This document shows, piece after piece, positions 7,944 through 15,931 of a stretch of 51,663 bases of DNA. The notes beneath the pieces were generated by a model, which worked only from the letters and a program-made list of their open reading frames with translations, did not search any database and was not told the origin of the DNA. The stretch covers positions 1-51,663 of the forward strand of contig JAERSO010000013.1 in the NCBI GenBank assembly GCA_016845585.1. Reading direction: 5' to 3'. The position numbers and the translations under genes were made by a program. How positions within the stretch are numbered: position 1 is the stretch's first letter; each line of letters starts with the position of its first letter. Source of the DNA: Acidimicrobiaceae bacterium. Its GTDB lineage: Bacteria; Actinomycetota; Acidimicrobiia; Acidimicrobiales; Aldehydirespiratoraceae.

Positions 7944-8711
7944 TCAGTCGCGGGTGGTGACGGTGTTGTCGCCCGAGGAGTTCACGTGGGCGAGGTACTG
8001 CTCGACGACCTCGTTGGCCTCGCCGAGCGCGCGGAGCCGCCCGTGGTCGAGCCAACCCACGTTGTCGCACAATTGCTGCATCAGCCCGGCGTTGTGGGAG
8101 ACGAGCACGATCGTGGTGCCCTTCTCGTGGAGTTCGTGCATGTGGTTCATGCAGCGACGCTGGAACTCCTCGTCGCCGACCGCGATCACCTCGTCGACGA
8201 GGAGGATCTCCGGATCGACGTTGACCGCCACGGCAAAACCGAGCCGCACGTACATGCCGCTCGAATAGATCTTCACCGGCTCGTCGATGAACTCGCCGAT
8301 TCCGCTGAACTCGATGATCTGGTCCATCGACGCAGCCATCTGTTTGCGGGAGAGGCCGAGCATCGCGCCGTTCAGAAAGACGTTCTCGCGACCGGTGAGG
8401 TCGGGATGAAACCCCGAACCGAGCTCCAGCAGCGCCGACAGTCGGCCGGTGGCGGTGATCTCGCCGGTGGTCGGGCGATGGATGTTGGCCATCAGCCGCA
8501 ACAGGGTCGACTTGCCGCTGCCGTTGTGGCCGATGAGACCGAAGAAGGCGCCGGGTTCGATGTCGAGGTCGATGTCTCGCAACACCCAGAAATCATCGAC
8601 ATCGGACTTCTTGCCCGTGCGAAGGGTCGCTTCCTTCAGTGAACTCGGCCGGTTGCGTTCGAGCCGGAAGCGTTTCGACACGCCTCGGACGGTGATCTGC
8701 CCGGTCGTCAT
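7944..8711 (-). CDS. Polysaccharide ABC exporter, ATP-binding subunit (Wzt/TagH-like)
   Basis: A 255-residue ABC ATPase of the ABC-2 polysaccharide/teichoic acid export class. Walker A is GLIGHNGSGKST, the signature is YSSGMYVRLGFAVAV (the Y-S-S-G-M form typical of this class) and Walker B is PEILLVDEVIAVGDEEF, with SHN as switch. It ends soon after the ATPase core at EVVEQYLAHV, so there is no C-terminal carbohydrate-recognition domain like that of E. coli O9a Wzt. It powers export of a lipid-linked glycan through the permease encoded just upstream. ATG 8711 overlaps the permease stop (ATGA at 8708-8711), which fixes the start. Confidence 0.92.
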   Translation of the reverse strand: MTTGQITVRGVSKRFRLERNRPSSLKEATLRTGKKSDVDDFWVLRDIDLDIEPGAFFGLIGHNGSGKSTLLRLMANIHRPTTGEITATGRLSALLELGSGFHPDLTGRENVFLNGAMLGLSRKQMAASMDQIIEFSGIGEFIDEPVKIYSSGMYVRLGFAVAVNVDPEILLVDEVIAVGDEEFQRRCMNHMHELHEKGTTIVLVSHNAGLMQQLCDNVGWLDHGRLRALGEANEVVEQYLAHVNSSGDNTVTTRD

Positions 8712-9520
8712 GGTTCCTCGCTGATGGCCATGCTCTGGTCCCGGAAGTACCACCAGCCGATGGAGAACATCCCGATGGTCCAGGCGAGGGCGGCGCCGAA
8801 TCGGGTCCAGTCAGGCGTCTCGAGGAAGTACATGGAATCGCGGGCGATCTCGACGAACAGCGCCGGCGGATTCCACTCGACCAGGACGCGAACGAGGTCG
8901 GGCACGTCTTCCTGGTGCAGGAGATCAGGGGTGTAGACGATCGGCACGGCGAAGAACGAGACGTTCAACAGGATGCTGATCAGATACTGAATGTCGCGGT
9001 ATCGGGCGTTGAAGATCGCCGCGATGAAGCCGAGACCGAGCGCGAAGAACAGGCTCATCGCGATGACGATCGGTAAGAAGACGAGGGTCCAGGACAAGTT
9101 GACAGCCACGCCCATGATCGCGATCAGTACGAGTGCCTCGAGGCCGGTCTGCACCGCATTCGCGGCGGCGCCACCGAGCAGCGCGGTTTCGGTGGGGAAG
9201 TAGATCTTCTTGCGAAGGTCGCTGATGCTGATCAGCCAACCCATGGATCCGTTCACCACACCGGTGAAGAGACTCCAGACGATCAGGCCGGTGAAGAGAT
9301 AGAGCCCGAAGTTCTCCGCGTTGCCGTTCTCGGTGGCCGGAGCCTTCGCTCCGTAGACGACACCGAACACGAAGCTGTAGACGACGACGGTCGTGAGCGG
9401 GTTCATGAACGACCAGAACCAGCCGAGGAGGCTGCGCTTGTAGCGCGCCTTCGACTCGCGTTCCGCGAAGTGGTAGATGAGGGAGGCGCTCTTTCGCACC
9501 GAAGGAGACAACGTCAGCAT
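8708..9520 (-). CDS. Polysaccharide ABC exporter, permease subunit (Wzm/TagG-like)
   Basis: A 270-residue ABC-2 type permease. The amphipathic N-terminus has ARYKRSLLGWFWSFMNPL, a very typical motif in which the R-Y/F-K/R-x-S-x-L-G-x-x-W block precedes helix 1. Six hydrophobic segments follow, including VVVYSFVFGVVYG, GLYLFTGLIVWSLFTGVV and ISILLNVSFFAVPIVY. It forms the transmembrane channel for the polysaccharide with the ATPase encoded downstream. ATG 9520 is the only sensible start. The gene is divergent from the O-antigen ligase-like gene across 63 bases that hold both candidate promoters. Confidence 0.92.
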   Translation of the reverse strand: MLTLSPSVRKSASLIYHFAERESKARYKRSLLGWFWSFMNPLTTVVVYSFVFGVVYGAKAPATENGNAENFGLYLFTGLIVWSLFTGVVNGSMGWLISISDLRKKIYFPTETALLGGAAANAVQTGLEALVLIAIMGVAVNLSWTLVFLPIVIAMSLFFALGLGFIAAIFNARYRDIQYLISILLNVSFFAVPIVYTPDLLHQEDVPDLVRVLVEWNPPALFVEIARDSMYFLETPDWTRFGAALAWTIGMFSIGWWYFRDQSMAISEEP

Positions 9521-9548
9521 GGGTCCAGCGCGCGCAGTGCGCTGTGCA

Positions 9549-9554
9549 ATCCTA
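9549..9554 (-). promoter_or_regulatory. Possible -10 box TAGGAT for the ABC exporter operon
   Basis: TAGGAT on the minus strand lies 28 nt before ATG 9520 and would give a leader of about 20 nt. This is a lower-confidence call than the leaderless sites. Confidence 0.25.
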
Positions 9555-9571
9555 GCGATCCGGCTCGTCGC

Positions 9572-9577
9572 TACGAT
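9572..9577 (+). promoter_or_regulatory. Candidate -10 box TACGAT for the O-antigen ligase-like gene
   Basis: TACGAT ends 6 nt before ATG 9584, leaderless spacing. It decides this start over an upstream in-frame codon that would overlap the permease gene. Confidence 0.5.
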
Positions 9578-9583
9578 GCACGG

Positions 9584-10816
9584 ATGGAACCGAGTCCGGG
9601 ACGCGATCTTTTTGCCGCGGCGGCACTGCTGGTCCTGGTCAACGGTCCGATGCTGTTGGTGTCTCGCCGGGTCTTCGATCTCCCAGGCGTCTGGGAAGGG
9701 CCGATCATCCGTCCGCTGCTGCTGGCGGTGGCGATCGGCGGCACGCTCTTCGTCGTCCTCGACCCGTCCCGTCCCGTGCGGGCGCTGGACCGGCGTCAGC
9801 GAGTTGCGGTGGGCGCCGCTGTGCTGTTCGGCCTGTGGGCAGCGGTCTCGACGGCTTGGAGTGTGAACCCCGAGGTCAGCCTGTGGCGCGGCCTCGTCTA
9901 TGCCACGTTCGGCCCCGTGGCTCTGGTGGTCATCGGCCTCGGCGACCGTCGCTTCGTGCGAGTCCTGGCCTCAGCGTTCGGTGCGCTCCTGCTCGCCAGC
10001 GTCCTCGTGGTCTTCCTGTGGCCCGATGTGGGCCTCGACCACAATGACGACTGGCGAGGAGTGTTCTCGAACCGAAACGGCCTGGCCCCGGTTTGTGGCG
10101 TCGGCGCGCTGGCCGGGGTGGCGGCCGCCCCGAGACATCGCCTACTGGGGCCAGCCGTCGTCGTCCTCGCGCTGGTTGGTCTCGCCGGCAGCGGGAGTCG
10201 CACGGCCTGGTTGGCGTTCCTGGTCAGCGTAGGCCTCGCCTCGGCGCTCGTCATCGGACGCATCTGGACCCGCCGTCGACCCGGGCCCTTCGTCCCGGCC
10301 GTGGTCGGTGGCAGCGTCGCCGCGGGAGTCGTGTCGGTCATCGTCGCGGTCTCGGTGCTCTGGAACGAGTCGACGTTCGTTCAGCGACGCACCATCTGGG
10401 ACGTCCTCTTCGACCACATCACCGATCGTCCCATCCATGGTCACGGCTTTCAGGGCTTCTGGACCGTGCCGGAGTTGATCGGCGGGCACGAGCTCCTCCG
10501 GCGGGGGAGCGCCCACAACAGCATCGTCGAGGTCTTGTTGGAGACCGGCCTCATCGGCCTCGCTCTCTGGTCCACGGTCGTGGTGCTCGCGCTGGGTGGT
10601 ACCGCGGTTTCAGCATGGAGATCACCGTCGATGCCTGCTTGGCTGTGGTTCGCCCTGACGGTGTTCCTGTTCGTCGAGAACCTGACCGAGAGCTATGTGA
10701 ACTGGTTCTCCTACAACTGGCTGCTGCTCATTGCGGCGGCCGCCCTACCCGCGCGGCGAGCGCTTGTCGCACCCGTCTGGCGAACGCCGATCCCCACCGA
10801 ATCGGTGACCGCGTGA
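9584..10816 (+). CDS. O-antigen ligase/polymerase-like membrane protein (Wzy/WaaL superfamily)
   Basis: A 410-residue protein with about ten hydrophobic segments. Family marks are STAWSVNPEVSLWRGLVY early on, SNRNGLAPVCGVGALAG and SGSRTAWLAF in the middle, and a periplasmic loop with RRTIWDVLFDHITDRPIHGHG followed by RGSAHNSIVEVLLETG. The R-x-x-x-W and S-A-H-N-S-x-x-E blocks are characteristic of O-antigen ligase family proteins. These proteins join or polymerise lipid-linked glycans outside the membrane. Because export here appears to use an ABC transporter, a ligase or capping role is at least as likely as a Wzy role (inference). Its last 89 bases overlap the convergent GT2 gene. Confidence 0.83.
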   Translation: MEPSPGRDLFAAAALLVLVNGPMLLVSRRVFDLPGVWEGPIIRPLLLAVAIGGTLFVVLDPSRPVRALDRRQRVAVGAAVLFGLWAAVSTAWSVNPEVSLWRGLVYATFGPVALVVIGLGDRRFVRVLASAFGALLLASVLVVFLWPDVGLDHNDDWRGVFSNRNGLAPVCGVGALAGVAAAPRHRLLGPAVVVLALVGLAGSGSRTAWLAFLVSVGLASALVIGRIWTRRRPGPFVPAVVGGSVAAGVVSVIVAVSVLWNESTFVQRRTIWDVLFDHITDRPIHGHGFQGFWTVPELIGGHELLRRGSAHNSIVEVLLETGLIGLALWSTVVVLALGGTAVSAWRSPSMPAWLWFALTVFLFVENLTESYVNWFSYNWLLLIAAAALPARRALVAPVWRTPIPTESVTA

Positions 10817-11720
10817 GCGCGTCGAGTTCCTGACGGGTTTCTGTCAGCTCGCGATCGTGTCGACTGCCGGCACCCGGTTCGAAATGGGCGGACGCGAGGC
10901 GGCGGGCGTCGCCGGCGGGGAGAACGACGGGCATCGACGACAGCTTGTCGAGCACACGAGCATGTGTCTCGTGCCAGATCGCCTCCGATTCGGCGCTGAA
11001 GGAGCTCCCCGAATCGAGGCGGCGGTAGATGGAGGTGTCGGCGTCGACCGACTCCACGCCGGCGAGGACGGCGGTGCGCATCAGGATGTCCCAGTCCTCG
11101 TAGACCGCCAGCTCCTCGTCGAAGATGATCCCGGCCGACCGCATCAATGCGACGGGCAGTGCCATCGAGCACGGCGGGGTCTCGTTGTGGCTGAAGTGGG
11201 CCAGCAGATCGAACGTCGTGGCGAATTCCTGGAACGGCTCGCCAGTGGGCCGCACCGGTTCGTGGCTTCCGGCGGTCGTCCATCGCTGAGACTTCGACGC
11301 GGCGCGGATGACGGCCCCGGGCGCTGCTGCCGCGCCGCGGGCGAACGCCTGCAACCAGTCGGGTGAGGCCAGGTCATCGTCATCGAGGATGCAGAAGTAG
11401 TCGCCGGTGGCGGCTTCGAGCGCGGCGTTCAACGGGCGAGACCTCCCACCCTCGAGCACGGCGATGAAGGACATCTCGGCGGGCATCGCGCCATCGAGTC
11501 CAGCACGAACCTGGGGGAGTGTGCCGGTGTCGGGGCTGTGGACGGTGACCAGGACCTCGAAGTCGTGGTAGGTCTGCTCGGCCAGGCATCGGATGGTCTC
11601 CGCGAGGGAGTTCGGGCGGCGGCCCTGCGTGCGCACCACGACGCTGAATCGCGGGGAGGCCGGGGGTGGCGCACCCGGCCCATCGGGTAGGCGGGCGAGG
11701 AGCTCGTCGATCGGACGCAT
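10728..11720 (-). CDS. GT2 glycosyltransferase
   Basis: A 330-residue GT-A enzyme. Family motifs are FSVVVRTQGRRPNSLAETI, EQTYHDFEVLVTVHSPD, the D-D-D-D metal site in DYFCILDDDDLASPDWL, and the acceptor-site E-D-W-D in YEDWDILMRTAVLAG. A basic C-terminus (WGSAFARRVRQALAARVG) may sit on the membrane. The ATG overlaps the stop of the small coiled-coil gene by one base (TGATG at 11718-11722), so three minus-strand genes from 13354 to 10728 form one unit. Its 3' end runs 89 bases into the opposite-strand ligase-like gene. Donor and acceptor sugars cannot be inferred. Confidence 0.83.
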   Translation of the reverse strand: MRPIDELLARLPDGPGAPPPASPRFSVVVRTQGRRPNSLAETIRCLAEQTYHDFEVLVTVHSPDTGTLPQVRAGLDGAMPAEMSFIAVLEGGRSRPLNAALEAATGDYFCILDDDDLASPDWLQAFARGAAAAPGAVIRAASKSQRWTTAGSHEPVRPTGEPFQEFATTFDLLAHFSHNETPPCSMALPVALMRSAGIIFDEELAVYEDWDILMRTAVLAGVESVDADTSIYRRLDSGSSFSAESEAIWHETHARVLDKLSSMPVVLPAGDARRLASAHFEPGAGSRHDRELTETRQELDALTRSPIRWGSAFARRVRQALAARVGRPPQ

Positions 11721-11962
11721 CAGGTCCCACCTCCGGGAAGCCGGCGCTGAACGGCTCGGGCGAGACGGACCAGTGGCCGATTGGCTTCCTCGCTCAGCGC
11801 ACCGAGAGTGGAGCCGAGTTCGTGGAGTTCGGACTCGAGTTCTCGAACACGGTCTGCCTGAACTTCGGCCCGCGCCGATTCGCCGGCGGCGTGATCGCGC
11901 GCCTTGAGCACCTCGGCGCGCAGCTCGTCGAGATCGGTGCTGTCGATGGCATCGGAGGGCAC
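11720..11962 (-). CDS. Small coiled-coil protein between two GT2 genes
   Basis: An 80-residue product from a GTG start. It is almost entirely charged and helical: heptad-like runs in DLDELRAEVLKARDHAAG and DRVRELESELHELGSTLG, then a basic tail VRLARAVQRRLPGG. No known domain is recognised. It lies 9 nt after the upstream GT2 gene and its TGA shares one base with the ATG of the downstream GT2 gene, which is the main evidence that it is real. It could be a membrane-associated helper that holds glycosyltransferases together, or the detached coiled-coil part of a larger transferase. Both ideas are inference. Confidence 0.6.
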   Translation of the reverse strand: MPSDAIDSTDLDELRAEVLKARDHAAGESARAEVQADRVRELESELHELGSTLGALSEEANRPLVRLARAVQRRLPGGGT

Positions 11963-11971
11963 CGGGCGACC

Positions 11972-13354
11972 CTAGTCCGCGGCCTGGATCCGGCCGTGGT
12001 GAACGCGCGAGCGGATCCGGGTGTCACGCGCAGAGGCGGGCGGTGGCTGGATGATCGGCGCCAGATGATCAGCGTTGCGATTCAGGTCCTCGGGGTCGTC
12101 CGGCCGGTGATGGTCGGGGTGGTACCACGGGTCCTCGACATGGCCCCAGCGGCGGATGTAGGTGTCCCACTCGGCGCCGGTGATCGTCGGCGTGCGACTG
12201 AGACTCTCGTGATGCACGAGCGAGGCGCCCGGCTCGATGACGATCCGGCGACCGGCACGGCGGAGCTTGAGACAGAAGTCGATGTCGTTGAAGGAGAGAG
12301 CGAAGTCGGTGTTGAAGCCCCCGACGGCGAGTGCGTCGTCGCGTCGCACCAGCATGCAAGCGCCGGTGACCGCCAGGACGTCTCGGGCGACATCGCAGTG
12401 GTGCTCGGCCAGGTGGGTCGGCTCCTGCCCGACGAACGAGTGCAGCGGCCGGGCATCGTCCAGTATCACCCCGACATGTTGGATGGTGCCGTCGGGAAAC
12501 CGGAGCAGCGGTGCGGCGGCCGCCACGGTTGAATCGGTCAGGTGAACGGCGAGGCGATCGAGCCATCCGGGTTGGTCCGTCTCGGTGTCGTCGTTCAACA
12601 ACAGGACCAGGTCGGTCGTGGCGGCCAGGAGCCCGCTGTTGACGGCCACCGAGAAGTTGAATACATCCCCGCGACGGCGCACGATGCCAACCCGGGTGTC
12701 GGGTGTGAGCATCACCGGATCGCCGCGGAACTCGGCACCGACGACGAGTAGCACACGATCGTCGTCCCCCATCTCGGCGAGCACGGAAGCGAGCGCCTTC
12801 TCGACGGCCGGCGCGCCATCGGCGCCGGCGAATCCGGCGGTCGGGATGAGTGCTGTGATCGGCGCCCGGTGCGGGCCCGGGTCCAGGGTGAATGATCCCG
12901 GCCGGACCCCGGGCAGGAGGCTGACGCCCGGTGCGAGGGAGGCGATCGTCGTCGTGAGCTCAGTCCACTGGTCGGCATCGAGTTCCTCGGGCGCCGCGAC
13001 CCGCACCACGGACCGAGGGAGATGCGCGACTTCCGCACCGCTCTCGAGGAGGCGGCGGGCGACTCGCAGCCGATCGGCGAGATCGCCCGTCGTGATGATG
13101 TCGTCCGCGAAACTCGCCCGGACTGCCACCGCCGTGAGTTCCACAGGATCGGTCAGCACGCCGGTCGGGGACCACCCGGGCCGGCGGCGGCGGTTTCCCG
13201 CCACGGTGGCATCGGCGATCACGGCCTGTACATGGGGCAGGTCGTCCAGGGTTTCGGCCATCAACGCGGCTGCATCGCGATCGAGCACGGCATCGTCGTC
13301 ACACGTCACGAGAGCATCGGTTGACGAGGTCGTGACGAAACGATGAACGGCCAT
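11972..13354 (-). CDS. GT2 glycosyltransferase (rhamnosyltransferase-like) with divergent N-terminal domain
   Basis: A 460-residue protein. The C-terminal two thirds is a clear GT2 domain: VFNFSVAVNSGLLAATTDLV, the acidic LLLNDDTE site, GTIQHVGVILDD, a VTGACMLVRRDD block and FALSFNDIDFCLKLRRAG, all as in rhamnosyltransferase-type GT2 enzymes. The first 150 residues (start MAVHRFVTT) are acidic and resemble a degenerate second GT domain. ATG 13354 has GGGAG about 7 nt upstream. A longer reading would run antisense through the divergent YfhO-like gene and is rejected. It is the first gene of a three-gene unit. Acceptor and donor are unknown. Confidence 0.82.
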   Translation of the reverse strand: MAVHRFVTTSSTDALVTCDDDAVLDRDAAALMAETLDDLPHVQAVIADATVAGNRRRRPGWSPTGVLTDPVELTAVAVRASFADDIITTGDLADRLRVARRLLESGAEVAHLPRSVVRVAAPEELDADQWTELTTTIASLAPGVSLLPGVRPGSFTLDPGPHRAPITALIPTAGFAGADGAPAVEKALASVLAEMGDDDRVLLVVGAEFRGDPVMLTPDTRVGIVRRRGDVFNFSVAVNSGLLAATTDLVLLLNDDTETDQPGWLDRLAVHLTDSTVAAAAPLLRFPDGTIQHVGVILDDARPLHSFVGQEPTHLAEHHCDVARDVLAVTGACMLVRRDDALAVGGFNTDFALSFNDIDFCLKLRRAGRRIVIEPGASLVHHESLSRTPTITGAEWDTYIRRWGHVEDPWYHPDHHRPDDPEDLNRNADHLAPIIQPPPASARDTRIRSRVHHGRIQAAD

Positions 13355-13370
13355 AGCGCGCTCCCGACGG

Positions 13371-13376
13371 TAGCGT
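13371..13376 (+). promoter_or_regulatory. Candidate -10 box TAGCGT for the second YfhO-like gene
   Basis: TAGCGT ends 8 nt before ATG 13385. The spacing favours this start over ATG 13343, which would overlap the divergent GT2 gene. Confidence 0.45.
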
Positions 13377-13384
13377 CCGTGGCG

Positions 13385-15922
13385 ATGGGAGGGATTCTCG
13401 GATCGCGACGAATGCCCGCGGTGGTTGCGCTGGCGGTGGTCGTGTTTGCGTTCTGGCGGGCCCTGCTCGCCGGTGGGACGCTCGTTCCCCACGATGTGGC
13501 GGCGAGCGCCGCTCCCTTCGATGCGTACCGGCCGGACTCGTTCAGCGCCGAGGTCGGCCCGGGTGATCCCGGCGATCGGATCGACGAACACGCCCACTGG
13601 TCGGCGCTCGGCCAGGACGTGCGCTCGGGTGAATTCGCGTGGTGGAACCCGAGGCTCGGCGGCGGCGAGCCGACGATGTCGCAGGGGCTTCCGGTCTTCA
13701 ACCTGGCCTACCTGGCTCTTCCGTCATGGTTCGCCCCGGGCGTGGTGGCGGCGATCCAGGCCCTTGTCGCCATTGCCCTGATGTACGGGTTTCTTCGCTC
13801 GCTCGATCTCGTACCGCTCGCAGCGCTGACTGCTGGGGTCACCTACGCGTTCTCCGGTCTGATGGTCGCCACGACGGGCACGGCCACATCGACGGTCGTG
13901 GCGCTCGTTCCGGGCCTGCTGTGGGCCGTGCACGCCGCGATCGACGACCCTCGACCCCGGCGGTCGGTGCCCATCGGGATCGTGATCGCGGCGATGGTCT
14001 GGGCCTCGGTGCCTGGTGTCACCGGCTACGCGCTCCTCGGCGCCGCGGCGTACGCGATCGTTCGGTTCCTGGTCCGTCCGGTCGCCGGTTCGGCATGGCC
14101 CGGGGGAGTGTCGATCCTCGTCGTGCTCGGCGGTGGTGGGGTGCTCGCTCTCGGGCTGAGCGCGCCGCAACTGCTGGCGGACTCGGCGTACCGGGACTGG
14201 ATCGCCGCACCGGTCGAGTCTCCGGTCGACGACACGTCGGCCGGTTTCGAGTACGTCCTCACTGCACTGACCCCATCGTGGTGGGGGAGCGACAGTGCTG
14301 GCGCCGCCTGGTTCGGTGAGGGCACCTGGGCCGAGTTCAATTCGCACGTCGGTTCGTCGGTGTTGCTGTTGACGCTGATCGGAGTCGGCGTCGGGCTGTC
14401 GGACCGTGGCCGTCGATCCACCGCACTGCCCTTCGTCGTGGTGGCGGCGATCGGCGTGATCGCGGCCTACACGGGAGGCCCGATTGCGACGGCGCTCGAC
14501 TCGATTGTCGGCACCGAGGAAGGAGCGATGACCGATGCTCGGGTGTTGCTCGCGGTGAGCGTCGCCGCGCTCGCCGGGCTCGGCATGGATCGATGGGTCG
14601 GGCATTGGGGTGGGGGCGAACGGTCCAATCTGCGGCCCGAGCTGGCTCGCACTCTCGGTGTCGCCGTGGTCGCCGCGGTTCCTTTGGGATGGGCGATGAG
14701 TCGGTGGTTCGACGAGGTACAGGCCGTCGGCGCGACGAAGCAGGTCCTCGCGGCGAGCACCGCGTCGATGTTGGCCATCGGCGTCGTCGCCGCGGTGGGT
14801 GTCGCACGATGGAGACGTTGGGTCACCAACGAGGCGGCTGGTTGGATCGTGCTCGGCGCTGTTGTCTTCGAACTCCTGTTGTTCGCGATGCCAGTGCCGA
14901 CGATCGTCAGCAGAGACGAACGGCTGCGGGCGACGCCGGCACACCGGGTTGCGGTCGACGTGCTCGACCCCGGCGAGCGCCTCGCCGGCGACGGCGACGT
15001 CTTCTTCCCGAATGCGTCGACCCAGTTCGGGGTCCCGCTGGCGAACGCGAACGTCGATCACCCTCCCGCGTTCGACGCCCTGCTCGGTGAGGTCGATCAC
15101 ACCGACCCCACCGATCCTGGCTGGCGAACCCTGGGCGTCGGCGCCCTCGCCCAGGCCCCCGCACAGATGCCTGTCGGCGCGCTGGAGAAGCCCGCCATCG
15201 GTTCCGACCAACGAGATGCCGGGAGCGAGGAGGTCCGAGGCAGCGCGGTGGTCCCCGCGGGAGGCCTCCGGGCCATCGTGCTCGATGCGGCGCGGCCCGA
15301 GGCCAGTTTCGTCACTGTCACGATCGAGGTCGGCGGCGACATCCACGTCGACCGTCGATGGCGGGAGCGGGCCGACTGGAGCTTCGTGCCGATCGCATTG
15401 GTCGGGGAGCACTACGAGCCGGGTATGTCGATCGACGTCACGATCTCGTCGTCACGGGCCGGCGGAATGATCGTGGCCGCCGATGAGACCGGCGCGGCGG
15501 TGATGGGCACGGTGGGCGGCGACGATGACTACCGATTGGTCCGCACCGGCGATGTGCTGATCACCGAGATCCTCGACACCCAGTTCGTTCGCGCGGCCGG
15601 AGGAGCGTCGGTCATCGATCATGCCGTCGGTCCCGACACGCTCACCGCAACCGTCGAGGCCACCACCGATTCCATCGTGACCTTCGCGGTCAATCACCAC
15701 CCCGGATGGTCGGCGACCGTGGACGGCGAAGTCGTGCCGATCCATCGGTCCGACACCGCGTTCATGGGTGTCGACGTGGGACCGGGCCGACACACGGTCG
15801 ACCTGACCTTCAGATCCGACGGACTCCAGTTGCACCTGGCTCTGCTGCTGATCTCCGTGCTCGCCGCCACGTTGCTCTGGTTCGGTCCGCGAGTCCCCGG
15901 TGTGGCTCGCGTCGGCCGATAG
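13385..15922 (+). CDS. YfhO-family polytopic membrane protein, second paralogue
   Basis: An 845-residue membrane protein that shares the plan of the protein at 1641-4424: an N-terminal helix (VVALAVVVFAFWRALLAG), the loop HDVAASAAPFDAY, the SWW-like block FAWWNPRLGGGEPTMSQG, about a dozen helices, then a large extracytoplasmic part with HHPGWSATVDGEVVPIH and a final helix. YfhO proteins are GT-C-type transferases that use polyprenyl-phosphate sugars outside the membrane. Unlike the first paralogue it has no coupled GT2 gene directly behind it. A methyltransferase-like gene follows after 9 nt and three GT4 genes after that, all in one direction. Role in decorating the exported glycan is inferred. 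Confidence 0.82.
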   Translation: MGGILGSRRMPAVVALAVVVFAFWRALLAGGTLVPHDVAASAAPFDAYRPDSFSAEVGPGDPGDRIDEHAHWSALGQDVRSGEFAWWNPRLGGGEPTMSQGLPVFNLAYLALPSWFAPGVVAAIQALVAIALMYGFLRSLDLVPLAALTAGVTYAFSGLMVATTGTATSTVVALVPGLLWAVHAAIDDPRPRRSVPIGIVIAAMVWASVPGVTGYALLGAAAYAIVRFLVRPVAGSAWPGGVSILVVLGGGGVLALGLSAPQLLADSAYRDWIAAPVESPVDDTSAGFEYVLTALTPSWWGSDSAGAAWFGEGTWAEFNSHVGSSVLLLTLIGVGVGLSDRGRRSTALPFVVVAAIGVIAAYTGGPIATALDSIVGTEEGAMTDARVLLAVSVAALAGLGMDRWVGHWGGGERSNLRPELARTLGVAVVAAVPLGWAMSRWFDEVQAVGATKQVLAASTASMLAIGVVAAVGVARWRRWVTNEAAGWIVLGAVVFELLLFAMPVPTIVSRDERLRATPAHRVAVDVLDPGERLAGDGDVFFPNASTQFGVPLANANVDHPPAFDALLGEVDHTDPTDPGWRTLGVGALAQAPAQMPVGALEKPAIGSDQRDAGSEEVRGSAVVPAGGLRAIVLDAARPEASFVTVTIEVGGDIHVDRRWRERADWSFVPIALVGEHYEPGMSIDVTISSSRAGGMIVAADETGAAVMGTVGGDDDYRLVRTGDVLITEILDTQFVRAAGGASVIDHAVGPDTLTATVEATTDSIVTFAVNHHPGWSATVDGEVVPIHRSDTAFMGVDVGPGRHTVDLTFRSDGLQLHLALLLISVLAATLLWFGPRVPGVARVGR

Positions 15923-15925
15923 CGT
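15920..15925 (+). promoter_or_regulatory. Candidate internal -10 box TAGCGT for the methyltransferase-GT4 genes
   Basis: TAGCGT ends 6 nt before GTG 15932. Its first three bases are the stop codon of the YfhO-like gene, so the MTase-GT4 group may also be transcribed on its own. Confidence 0.4.
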
Positions 15926-15931
15926 CGCCTC

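Noticed and set aside
13355..13597. Upstream extension of the minus-strand GT2 gene
   Set aside because: It would overlap the start of the divergent YfhO-like gene; ATG 13354 has a ribosome binding site.
13724..15412. Minus-strand open frame (562 codons) opposite the second YfhO-like gene
   Set aside because: Composition is typical of a shadow frame and no motif is seen, whereas the plus strand encodes a clear membrane protein.
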